DNA from: Mesostigma viride
Lineage: Eukaryota; Streptophyta; Mesostigmatophyceae; Mesostigmatales; Mesostigmataceae
DNA length: 62,000 nt
Direction: 5' to 3'
NCBI GenBank assembly: GCA_009746045.1
Contig: RPFO01000080.1
Location: forward strand, 11,446,467-11,508,466
Shown: piece by piece, positions 50,201 through 58,442 of the stretch
Layout of the letters: each line of letters starts with the position of its first letter
Position numbering within the stretch: the first letter of the stretch is position 1
Program-made: the position numbers and the translations under genes
Notes under the pieces: generated by a model
What the model was told of the DNA's origin: nothing
Databases searched by the model: none
Seen by the model: only the letters and a program-made list of their open reading frames with translations

Positions 50201-51417
50201 ATGACAGACCTGCCAGGTATGGGGGGATGGTGTGGGGTGCAGCGCGTGAGGCACACCACTAGTAAGGAAAAAAACACATGCCGCTTGGCTCCCGCACAAG
50301 GCAGGTACAGGCAGAGGCAAGGGTCACATCAGCGATGGAGTCACGGAAGGATGTCACGCAGCAACCAAGCGAACGAGCAAATGAACTAACAAGTGAAAGA
50401 GCAAGTGAATGAGCAAGTGAACGAGCAAGTGAACGAACAAGCGAATGAGCAAGTGAACCAACAGCCCGGCTCCCTGCAGTAGAAAAATGGGAAACATGCG
50501 AAGCATAGAAGGCCACAGCCTTGAGCGAGACGGGACGGGACCTTTTAACGTGACAGAATCAGACTGGGAATTAGTAATGTATAGACATGGAGTTCATAAT
50601 GGATATACAGCTTGCTTCTAATGAATTGATAGTATGGGAGTGGGTGAAACTAATTGACATCGGACATAAAGCCCCGAGATAAGACGGGCGTTCCATAACC
50701 ACCATGCTCGGACATGGCTACAAAAAAAATCAAAAGGTCTCAGGGCTCCTCAGCAAAGCATGCAGCAAACCTGGCAAATAACCTCGCAAGCGGCTGTGCT
50801 TCGACGCAGCTCCTTACGGCATATGTGGACCGTGTTGCTCTGGGGTACTACGGCAAACCACACAAACTAAGAATAGATTTGAATTTTTCCAAAATCAGGG
50901 TCTAGGCTTCGCGAGGGCCACCCGTTCCTAATTGCGCCTTGAGAGAATGGGCCAGGATTGCCAATCTCTACCAATTGGCGATGACATGAAAGACAAAACT
51001 TCAATTCAAGAATGCAATTCCGAAAAAGCCCCATAGCAAGGATACCAAGCACCATGCGTTTTCCGGACAACGCCCTGGCAATGGATATAATTTGGAAAGA
51101 CGTCTCCACCAGAGTAGCAATTCTAGGCTGTGCCCTGGCATCCGGGCGCTTACCTTCACGAGGTCAAGCAGGCGGATGATGTTTGGGTGGTTCGTCCTCT
51201 TCAAGATATCGATTTCGCTTTCCAGGCTAAGTAATAGCTTTTCATTCAGACGCGCCGTTGCTATCTCTTTGACAGCAACCACGTCACCCGTGACCCGGTG
51301 CTGCGCTTTCCAAACAACTGCAAACGAGCCAGCCCCAATCTGCTGGCCGATGACGTAATTTCCAACAATTCGGGGTGGCGGCGCCCCAGCGCCGCCATGC
51401 GACCGGGCTCCTTCCAT
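35253..51417 (-). CDS. ATG1: autophagy-initiating Ser/Thr kinase ATG1 (plant type), 12 exons
   Basis: Exons, 5' to 3': 51417-51154, 49857-49740, 48425-48302, 47329-47236, 44980-44900, 44579-44471, 43483-43435, 42065-40987, 40634-38902, 38198-37217, 36141-36062, 35477-35253. All borders are GT-AG, every codon phase fits, and the total is 4,938 nt (1,645 aa). The kinase domain is about residues 18-279: glycine loop IGAGSF, Lys50 in [12 protein letters not shown] with Asp143, DFG Asp164, MAPE 187-190. A long Gly/Ser/Ala-rich linker with EEEYVVVE follows (about 280-1190). The C-terminal domain matches plant ATG1: [64 protein letters not shown]. In plants and yeast this domain binds ATG13. It is split by an insertion of about 270 low-complexity residues in exon 10. 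The start codon was chosen because it places about 17 residues before the kinase core, as in plant homologues. Exon 9's acceptor is the least certain. Cytosolic role inferred. Confidence 0.88.
35459..35637. repeat. 90-bp tandem duplication spanning ATG1 exon 12 head
   Basis: Two adjacent units of about 90 bp each contain CAGCTCCTCCACCTG (exon 12 start plus acceptor on the minus strand) and GACAAAGGACCATGTC. The left unit overlaps the real exon by about 20 bases; the right unit is wholly intronic. This is the cleanest duplicated splice junction in the window. Confidence 0.9.
35735..35865. repeat. short minisatellite in ATG1 intron 11
   Basis: Four to five degenerate copies of a 26-35 bp unit containing CACTAGTCATCGATGGGTA and GCCAAT. 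Confidence 0.88.
36150..36455. repeat. 50-bp minisatellite A, about 6 copies, ATG1 intron 10
   Basis: Unit contains GAAACAAACGAATTGGCCAA and GTATTCCAAAGTA, with GGGGTCTTGTT or GGAGTCTCACT variants in the middle. Confidence 0.97.
36526..37180. repeat. 50-bp minisatellite B, about 13 copies, ATG1 intron 10
   Basis: Unit contains AGCATCTCGGCCGTACATAA and GACTAGAGAATGAAGGCAAA. It is unrelated in sequence to the adjacent array A but has the same 50-bp period. It ends about 35 bases inside the intron from the exon 10 donor. Confidence 0.98.
38285..38395. repeat. echoes of ATG1 exon 10 head
   Basis: A 19-bp identical copy of the exon 10 head (GAGCCGGTGGCCGATCTCG at 38178-38196) recurs at 38290-38308, 112 bp away inside the intron. 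A weaker copy (GACGATCTCG) lies at 38379-38388. Confidence 0.85.
38630..38901. repeat. echoes of ATG1 exon 9 splice donor
   Basis: The real exon 9 end reads (minus) GCCGAGAGGAAG then GTGAGG. Decayed copies of GGCGGAGAGGAAGG or GGCCGAGAGG appear near 38640, 38708, 38800 and 38845 (plus-strand CCTTCCTCTCCGCCA type), all inside intron 9. Confidence 0.8.
42690..43015. repeat. 30-bp minisatellite in ATG1 intron 7
   Basis: About 11 copies of a unit of about 30 bp built from CATTACAGTTAGCTCATCC and ACGCTCTTCCCC. On the coding (minus) strand each unit is purine-rich. Confidence 0.96.
43364..43450. repeat. echo of ATG1 exon 7 splice donor
   Basis: The 20-bp block at 43431-43450, covering the end of exon 7 and its GTAA donor, is repeated at 43364-43383, 67 bp further into intron 7. 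The copy reads AAGTTCCTCGCGCT then GTAAGTG on the minus strand. Confidence 0.85.
45110..46065. repeat. 22-bp minisatellite, about 43 copies, ATG1 intron 4
   Basis: Unit contains AACAACCACCCACAATGACA, with variants such as ACCATCCACAATG and AATGATGTGAAC. Long minus-strand open frames ([10 protein letters not shown] repeats) arise because three units make 66 bp; they are artefacts. Confidence 0.98.
46080..46131 (-). pseudogene. decayed duplicate of ATG1 exon 5 in intron 4
   Basis: An acceptor CAG is followed on the minus strand by a frame reading [12 protein letters not shown], against [12 protein letters not shown] at the true exon 5 (44980-44900). The rest of the exon (substrate-side VTGRPPF) is absent and the sequence runs into the 22-bp array. 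Including it would disrupt the kinase domain, so I treat it as a pseudo-exon. Confidence 0.85.
46580..47262. repeat. 47-bp minisatellite carrying ATG1 exon 4 splice donor
   Basis: About 13 units of 47 bp (CCTTGGCGTCATACTTGCGC plus CATCACGAACAACACCGCCC). On the coding strand each unit reads MRKYDAK followed by GTGAGG, that is, the end of kinase exon 4 (HKYDAK) with its donor. The unit next to the exon is the real junction (donor at 47235); the rest lie in intron 4. Confidence 0.97.
47525..47688. repeat. long inverted repeat in ATG1 intron 3
   Basis: Left arm 47525-47603 and right arm 47622-47688 are reverse complements (AATTTTCTTTGATGTCTCCT and matching strand) except for a longer C-run in the left arm. 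An 18-bp loop separates them. In RNA this would form a hairpin of about 65 bp. Confidence 0.93.
47975..48245. repeat. ACACCAACAAGC minisatellite in ATG1 intron 3
   Basis: 12-bp (ACCAACAAGCAC) and 18-bp units alternate over about 270 bp. Both strands are open in several frames; these are artefacts of the period. Confidence 0.96.
48500..49400. repeat. echoes of ATG1 exon 3 splice acceptor in intron 2
   Basis: The true exon 3 start (48425) reads on the minus strand CAG then GCGAGGGTCTGCGGGAG. Decayed copies of AG plus GC(A/G)AGGG(C/T)CT occur near 48515, 48625, 48719, 49090, 49182 and 49382. Several are followed by similar downstream bases (GCGAGGGTTTGTGCGAGCTG near 48719). (ATCC)n tracts and AGGGACCA repeats lie between them. 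Confidence 0.8.
49500..49739. repeat. echoes of ATG1 exon 2 splice donor in intron 2
   Basis: Tandem units of about 100-140 bp contain CACGCACC, GCTGCCGCATGAAG and TTCCCATGGACAT. The CCGCATGAAG part is the end of exon 2 (minus strand CTTCATGCGGCAGC followed by GTGCGTGCG). Copies lie near 49650 and, weaker, near 49510; the true donor is at 49739. Confidence 0.82.
49925..50485. repeat. echoes of ATG1 exon 2 acceptor in intron 1
   Basis: The exon 2 head (minus strand CTGCAG then GAGCCGGGC) recurs near 50010-50027, weakly near 50290, and near 50462-50478 (CTGCAG then GGAGCCGGGC). Between 49855 and 50027 the flanking intron sequence is also repeated (GAGGTAAATA and CTCTGCGT blocks), showing a tandem unit of about 80 bp. 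GAGCAAGTGAAC repeats fill 50380-50460. Confidence 0.82.
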
Positions 51418-52758
51418 GTCGTACGAATGCAGGGCGACAGCGACAGTTAACGCGAAAGCGATGAATCCGAGCAACTTGCGACAATTGTGCAAGAGTTAAC
51501 AACCCCGGCCAAATTATGCCTTCCCATGGAAAAATTGAATCATGTTGGGTCCTACGGTGGCAACAACCTCCTGGCAAATTTAGTAAACATGCTTGGTGCG
51601 AGGGTAACTAACTGGTTGGAAGTTAAACCGCGGTCCATAAAGCTCACCACTTGGCATGGGCAACGTGGTGTGGCGCCACGCCTATCGATTATTTACATTT
51701 GTGTCAGATGACACGCAGTTCAATTCATGACCTTCTTCATGCACACGGCAATTGGACCCGCTAATCAGACTCCATGGCACCAATCTCTTGGCGGGGTTGG
51801 TGGCCATTTCATAATGCACGGTCAATCGAGGCTCCCCTCGGACATGCAGCCTGGCGCGATCTGGGCCTCGCGAACCAGCAACCTTTCAACGTCAGCAGCA
51901 AGCCAGGAGCTGCCGCGTAGCACACCGTGGACGGACGAGGCTGGCAGAGCTTCAAAAAAAAAATCAAAGAAGTGATTTGCACTTCGCAGCCTGATGCCAT
52001 GGGAAGGCTGGTCACATCCTGAAGTGACTAGGTACAGTCGCTAGGCCTACAGTAAATAGCGGGAAGCGGCTGCGTGGCTGGCTGTCAGGCGTTTTGAATA
52101 AGACTCAAACTTGTACACTACAGGGCGTTCGGCGACAGGGGTCGAGCCGTCAAGGCGAAATGTCGATTGAAGCTGGCGAGGGGTCGCGATCGGGCCGCGC
52201 CGTGCCCGGCCTAGAGTGGCGTGGCTTGATGAGACTGTTTACTTGAAGTTGGCGTAACGGAAGGAAAGGAAAGGGGCACCTGAGCAAGCTGTATCGCGAC
52301 TTCGGGACCAGTATCCGCAATCATGTGATAGCACTAGCGCCGAAAAGATACGGAATAACGGACAAAGCCAAGAGGCTGAACAAGGATGAGTCTTGCAGAC
52401 TCATGACTGACAGTCTCGTGCGTGTCCAGTCACTATGGCTGGCTGCCAGCCACACACAAACATTGAAATTCCGTCCAAAATCCATAAATTTGGGGCTGGG
52501 CAGTATCGCCACTTCGCCAGGCTGGAACGGCCGGCGGGCCCAAAAGTTGCCTGAATGCCGTGTGTCCCTACCTCCTACGGTTACGGTTCTTTTGCAGAGC
52601 CGATTTGGCGTTGCCAGAATTGCTCGAGGGTCGTTGCCACTGCGTGGCCATGTCATTTGCCTCAAAGAAAATAACTCGCTTCCCAGATTATCTCTTCTAT
52701 AGATTCTTTTCGTTTTCAACCCACCAGCAGCCATAGCTAAGCTAGAATTATTTTGCCG
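51418..52758. promoter_or_regulatory. shared upstream region between ATG1 and HPR1
   Basis: 1,341 bp separate the two divergent start codons, so both promoters and 5' UTRs should lie here. I see no clear TATA box or other named element and no exon. The frames at 52321-52734 on both strands are not recognised. Confidence 0.5.
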
Positions 52759-55700
52759 ATGCTGGTAGGCCTCCTTGGTCGCTGCAGTGCCCGCGTTTCA
52801 GCATTTGCTCCTGCCTTTAGGGTATCCTACCGGGCGCAGCACGTGCCGTATCATCCTCCCGTCCGAACACTAGCCGCGATGACTGCTGGTAGCCAGCCGG
52901 GGAATGCAGGTGCGCAGCCCGTGAAAGTATACAATCCTGCAGGCAAAAAACGTGTTATCGTGACGAAAGACCTGCCCGGCGACTCGTGGGTTAAAATTTT
53001 GGCCGATGCAGACTGCAGAGTAGAGGTGTGCACTAAGCCTGATGGCGTCTTGGACGTTGCCACTATCAAGGACTTGATAGGGTCGAAATGCGACGGATGC
53101 ATTGGAATGCTGACGGAGAAATGGGGGGAGGAACTGCTGAGTACTTTGCACGCAGCGGGTGGCAAGGTAATTGAAGACATTGCCAACATGCATCTCCCTC
53201 GGGCATGGTTTTGGACGTTTCTTGCGAACTTAAGGTTAGGTGCCGGCAGCACGATTTTTCGTCGTCATTTCCTACAAACTATGTATCCTTTCACAAAGCA
53301 TTTTTTTCTGTTTTCAGCTCCCATTATCTGACCGAAAGCGCAGTTGGATGGGATTGGATAGTGACCGAAATGCCGTTGCTATTGCCGGCGCGCAGATTTA
53401 CTGCCAATACGCGGTTGGCACGGACAACATCGATCTCAACGCCGCCACCAAGCTCAACGTCGCGATTGGAAACACACCGGGCGTGCTGACGGAGACGACC
53501 GCCGAGCTGGCCGTCTCCCTGACATTTGCGGCGGCGCGGCGGGTAGTGGAGGGTGATGCGTACATGAGGGCCGGAAAATTCGAGGGCTGGGCACCGGAAT
53601 TGTTCGTTGGTGAGTGTCGCCAATACTTGCATAACCAACATGGTTGCCCCAATGCCCCTTGGCTCAATCAACTGGCAGACAAGGTCGTCGCCTGCATCTT
53701 TCTGTTGATTTCTTGGGTCTTTCCACACCATCCCTAGATTAGCTTAACAGTGGATGTAGCCGCGTTCTAAATTTGGCATCAATATGAAACTTGCGATGCC
53801 CATTTTTTTGTCATGTGCTCCGCCGGGTATTTGTTTTGAAGATTGACAGCTGGAGCGTGCACCCTGGCGTTCTGACCCTTTGTCATGCAGATCATATGTC
53901 CCGCCTGTTTACGAGCATTCCTTCGCAGAATTACTTCCGACTGCATACCCCTATTCCTGTACACCAGTACTTCCGACTGCATACCCCTATTCCTGTACAC
54001 CATTACTTCCGACTGCATACCCCTATTCCTGTACACCATTACTTCCGACTGCATTCCCCTATTCCTGTACACCATTACTTCCGACTGCATACCCCTATTC
54101 CTGTACACCATTACTTCCAACTGCATTCCCCTATTCCTGTACACCATTACTTCCGACTGCATACCCCTATTCCTGTACACCATTACCTACAACTGCACAC
54201 TGGGCGCGTCTTTATATATTTATTTGTATTTATTTACTTTGTATCTATTTATTTATTTTGTGTTTAATTATTCTTGATGTATTTATTCTTTATTCTTTAC
54301 ATATTTTGTTTTGAGCATGTTATTTATTCCTAGTGTATCTCCAATTCCAGTACCTGTTTGATTTGTTCCTGTTTCAGTAGTTCCTGTTTAAGTTGTTCAA
54401 CCTTGAGTAGCTGCAACTCCAGCAAATTTTCCGCATGGGGCATTAAGCAGGGGACAGTGTCAGTGTAGGTTTACCAGTATGCTTACTCTCGTCACCTCCT
54501 TGCCTCCCCGCCTCCTTGTCTTCATCAGGCAAGCTGCTGCAAGGCGAGACACTGTGGATGAGTCACTAACAATTAAACTGAAAAGAACTGAACTGAAAGT
54601 TTCTCTCCTCTTGGCTAGGGGGGCATTAGATATCAATGAGACAACCAGCGCAGTTATTAGATATACCTGTAGATGAGTCAACATACCGTTTCAAAATACG
54701 TATATACTTCCTCTCATCACCTCCTCGCCTCCTCGCCTCCTCGCCTCCTCGCCTCCTCGCCTCCTCGTCTGCTTGCCTCCTTGCCTCCTTGCCTCGTTGC
54801 CTCCTTGCCTCCCCACCTCCTCGCCTCCTCGCCTCCTCGCCTCCTCGCCTCCTCGCCTGCTCGCCTTCTTGATGCTATGACTCCTTGGATGCAACACAGG
54901 TTAGCTGCTGCAAGGCAACATGCTGAAGATGAGTCAAGGTACTAGCACCATATCAACAGCTTAGTGCTTAGCTCCCTTGCCCCCTTACCTCCTGGGCTCC
55001 CCCCTGTCCCTCGTGCGCACCAGGCAAACTCCTTCAAGGCAAGACGCTGGGTCTGGTGGGCCCTGGCCGCATCGGCACTGCGTACACGCGCATGATGGTG
55101 GAAGGGCACAAGATGAACCTGGTCTACTTGGGCCGGCGGCCATCCGAGGCGCTGGAGCAGTTCTTCCTTGACTACAACGAGTTCCTGGTCAAGCGGAAGG
55201 AGAAGGTGGGCCTCTGGCATGATGATCTCGAATGACTGTCATCGTGTTGCCTGTACGATGGCCTAGCATGTGCACCAAAAACATTCTGTTGTCACCGCAC
55301 AGCCCCTGACCTTGCCCCTTCTAACTCTCCCATAATCGTCATAGTAGTATGTTTCCAACATGTTTGGTGCCTGTTTTCTATACTGCCTGTGTCACCCTTC
55401 CGCAGCAGGCGCTGGCCTGGCCCCTCGAACCTTGCCCACAGTTGTGTGATATGAAGGAGACGGCGTGATCTACCTGTTTATAATTCTATCCCACCCCGCA
55501 GACACTTACCTGCTGGCACCACGACCCCCTTTCCTGACAAAGAATAATTCCGGGATTCCGCTCGCTCACATATGCCGTCTCGTGTGCCCTTGTTACGTGC
55601 GTCGTCCCAGTCTTCGCGACAGACCTTGGTCAGTGCAGCCGCTGACCTATCTACTTAATGTCAATCACCCTGTCTTAGGTCTTACACAGCATGCCTCCCC

Positions 55701-58442
55701 CCTACCCCCCCCTAAACTTACAAAACAATGTGACGTACCTGTTGCTTTGCGTATTTTCACAGCCGCTGACCTGCCGGCAAGCCGAGACGTTGGACGAGCT
55801 ACTGGCGGTGTGCGACGTGGTGTGCCTCTTCTGCCCCCTGTCACCGTCCACGCGCCACCTCATCAATGCGGACAAGCTGGCTCTCATGAAGAAGGACGCG
55901 ATTCTTGTCAACGCCAGCCGGGGGCCTGTGGTGGACGAGGCCGCGCTGGTCAAGCACCTGCAGACGCACAAGGACTTCCAGGTGGGTGGGCGTGCGCAGC
56001 AGGACTTGATGTGGGGGGGCATGGCTGGGGCTTGATGACTGAAGATAGGTGGGTGAGATCACAACGACTTTTGGGTGCGTCCCATGCGCATAGGGATTTC
56101 AGGTTGGTGGGTGGGTGGGTGGGTGGGTGGGTGGGTGGGTGGGTGGGTGGGTGGGTGGGTGGGTGGGTGGGTGGGTGGGTGGGTGGGTGGGTGGGTGGGT
56201 GGGTGGGTGGGTGGGTGGGTGGGTGGGTGGGTGGGTGGGTGGGTGGGTGGGTGGGTGGGTGGGTGGGTGGGTGGGTGGGTGGGTGGGTGGGTGGGTGGGT
56301 GGGTGGGTGGGTGGGTGGGTGGGTGGGTGGGTGGGTGGGTGGGTGGGTGTGGGTGGGTGGGTGGGTGGGTGGGTGGGTGGGTGGGTGGGTGGGTGGGTGG
56401 GTGGGTGGTGGGTGGGTGGGTGGGTGGGTGGGTGGGTGGGTGGGTGGGTGGGTGGGTGGGTGGGTGGGTGGGTGGGTGGGTGGGCGGGCGGCGGGCGGGC
56501 GGCGGGCGGGCGGGCGGCGGCGGGCGGGCGGGCGGGCGGTGGGCGGGCGGGCGGGTGGGCGGGCGGGCGGGCGGGCGGCGGGCGGGCGGGCGGGCGGCGG
56601 GCGGGCGGGCGGGCGGGCGGCGGGCGGGCGGGCGGGCGGGTGGGCTTCTTGGAATCCGCATAAGCTATCTCTGCTGGTTGGGTGGGCATATTGGCCGGCA
56701 CGGGAGGAATGAAGACCTATCATAGGTGGATGGGGCCATGAGGACTTCCAGGTGTGTGTGGGATCGGGGGAGGGGGGGGGGGTGAGTGAAGGGCTTACGG
56801 GTGGGAGAAACACTCTAAAAGTACCTATGTGTACTTAAACACCTACGTTGTCTCCCTCTTCTGGGTTGTTGTGCCTTGGGCTTTGATTATTTGTCCGCCA
56901 AGTTAGCCCATTTCAAATCGCTGCAATTACCCCTTGGCCGTCCTGAGCAGAATTGACATTTTTTGTTGTTGTGTTCACCTTTTCTCAGACTTACAGGCTT
57001 ATTTTTTGCAAACTTACCTAACTCATGTACAATTCTAAGTCCCAAGCGTACGCCCTTTAGAAGACACAACCCCCACTTCCCGGAGTCCCGGTGCAGGTGC
57101 CTAAAATGGGACTATGTACCCGCTGGCACTGCGCCACTTCTTTCGTGAGATCGGAAAATCTCACAAACCCGCGCGAGGGCGCACTTCCACTTTTAACTCC
57201 TACATGCCTCCTATCTTTTACTGGGATGTTCGCGCCGATCCTACGGCTGAGATTCCAGGATTGGGCGCGGCGTGACCAATTCCAGTCATGACGGCTAACA
57301 GCCTGGTGTCATGTCTTAAGGTTGTGTTATCCCGTCAAGTTAACTTACCGGACCGTTTTATGTACCTATTTATGTACCTAATCGAGTTCTCCACTTGTCT
57401 TCTCCGTCCCAAAACATACGCCAGAGTATGGATTTCCGTGCGGTTGTACACTTGTCTTCTCCGGGTTAGGGCTAAGTTTTGCAAAAGCTTAAGTCCTAAG
57501 TCCAAAGTACTTTTTCCTCCTATTGCCATGCACATAGTAGTATTCAAACACCATGCTATGTATAGTGACACATCCAGCGTCACTCGTCACATGCCTCACT
57601 CATGCTAATCTCACCAGACGAGGGATGCATGGCACCGCGCGTTTCCCTGTACCTCGCTGTGATGTGGCTTGTGCAGGCAAGTTACCTACTTGCCTGCTCA
57701 CTCAATCACTCACTCACTCACTCACAAATCCAATCAACCAACCAACGGACCAACCATCTAATCACCCATTCTATTGCTACTGCTGCTCACGTATCTCTAC
57801 TCGTTTACCTACCGACCGACATAATAGCACTTCCTAATCACTTGCTACTGTAGCTCACTTATCTCTACTCGTTTACCTACCGACCGACATAATAGCACTT
57901 CCTAATCACTTGCTACTGTAGCTCACTTATCTCTACTCGTTTACCTACCGACCGACATAATAGCACTTCCTATTGACTTGCTACTGTAGCTCACGTATCT
58001 TTACTCGTTTACCTACCGACCGACACAATAGCACTTCCTTCCCTAACCCCGTGTTTCCTTGTACCGCACGCCTCCCTGGCAACTGATGCCATCACCTGCT
58101 CCTGGACAGGCCGCCCTGGACGTGTTCGAGTTCGAGCCCAAGATGGTCCCTGGCCTCGAGCTGCTCCCCAACGCGGTCATCGTGCCCCACATCGCGTCCG
58201 CCTCCCTGTGGACCCGTTCCAACATGGCCCGCATCGCCGCCGCCAACGTGGCCGCAGTGCTGCGCGGCGACCCCGTGTGGCGTGACACTGCCCACATCGC
58301 CCCCTTCCTTGCGGACTTGGAGGATAGCAGCGCGGGCGACAGCAAGGCGGGTGGGGATCAGGCCAAGGAGGCTGCGGCCATTCCACGGGCGGCACCGAGC
58401 ATTGTCAACGCGGCTGCGCTCGGGCTGGCTCTGTCGGAATGA
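52759..58442 (+). CDS. HPR1: NAD(P)H-dependent hydroxypyruvate reductase, plant HPR1 type, 5 exons
   Basis: Exons 52759-53166, 53396-53609, 55024-55205, 55763-55981 and 58110-58442. GT-AG borders and phases all fit; total 451 aa. It reduces hydroxypyruvate to D-glycerate in photorespiration (known for the family). The D-isomer 2-hydroxyacid dehydrogenase fold shows IGNTPGVLTETTAELA, GPGRIG (220-225) for NAD binding, VNASRGP with Arg321, DVFEFEP with Glu350, and VPHIAS with His368. The end APSIVNAAALGLALSE matches plant HPR1, but the SKL peroxisome signal is missing. The first about 42 residues are Arg-rich with almost no acids and look like an organelle presequence, so a mitochondrial location, as proposed for chlorophyte HPR1, is likely (inferred). 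The ATG at 52759 gives this presequence; Met43 would give a cytosolic form. Introns 2 to 4 are long and contain copies of the neighbouring exon edges. Confidence 0.93.
53905..54195. repeat. 36-bp minisatellite in HPR1 intron 2
   Basis: About eight copies of a unit with ACTTCCGACTGCAT and CCCCTATTCCTGTACACC. Followed by T-rich ATTTATTT sequence to about 54310. Confidence 0.96.
54526..54940. repeat. echoes of HPR1 exon 3 acceptor, with CTCCTCGC satellite
   Basis: The true exon 3 begins CAG then GCAAACTCCTTCAAGGCAAG (55024). Copies begin at 54529 (GCAAGCTGCTGCAAGGCGAG) and 54900 (GTTAGCTGCTGCAAGGCAAC), each preceded by CAG and followed by a GATGAGTCA block. A weaker partial unit with GATGAGTCA lies near 54670. 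A (CTCCTCGC)n tract occupies 54715-54870. Confidence 0.88.
55300..55655. repeat. echoes of HPR1 exon 4 acceptor in intron 3
   Basis: The true exon 4 begins CAG then CCGCTGACCTGCCGG (55763). Four decayed copies of CAG plus this head lie upstream, with heads at about 55303 (CCCCTGACCTTGCC), 55409 (GCGCTGGCCTGG), 55502 (ACACTTACCTGCTGG) and 55639 (CCGCTGACCTATC). Flanking intron blocks (GTGATCTACCTGTT against GTGACGTACCTGTT) also repeat. Confidence 0.88.
56085..56755. repeat. HPR1 exon 4 donor echoes bounding a (GGTG)n/(GGGC)n satellite
   Basis: The true donor (55982) follows AAGGACTTCCAG and reads GTGGGTGGGC. A copy, AGGGATTTCAG then GTTGGTGGGTGGG, starts the satellite at about 56103: some 95 GGTG units to 56484, then GGGC-type units with small indels to 56640. 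A second copy, GAGGACTTCCAG then GTGTGTG, lies at 56740-56755. Confidence 0.92.
57780..58030. repeat. 68-bp minisatellite in HPR1 intron 4
   Basis: Three and a half copies of a 68-bp unit containing ATCTCTACTCGTTTACCTAC and CATAATAGCACTTCCTAA. It ends about 80 bases before the exon 5 acceptor. Confidence 0.95.

Noticed and set aside
55950-56813. HPPT and GGWV repeat proteins on both strands
   Set aside because: Artefacts of the (GGTG)n/(GGGC)n satellite in HPR1 intron 4.
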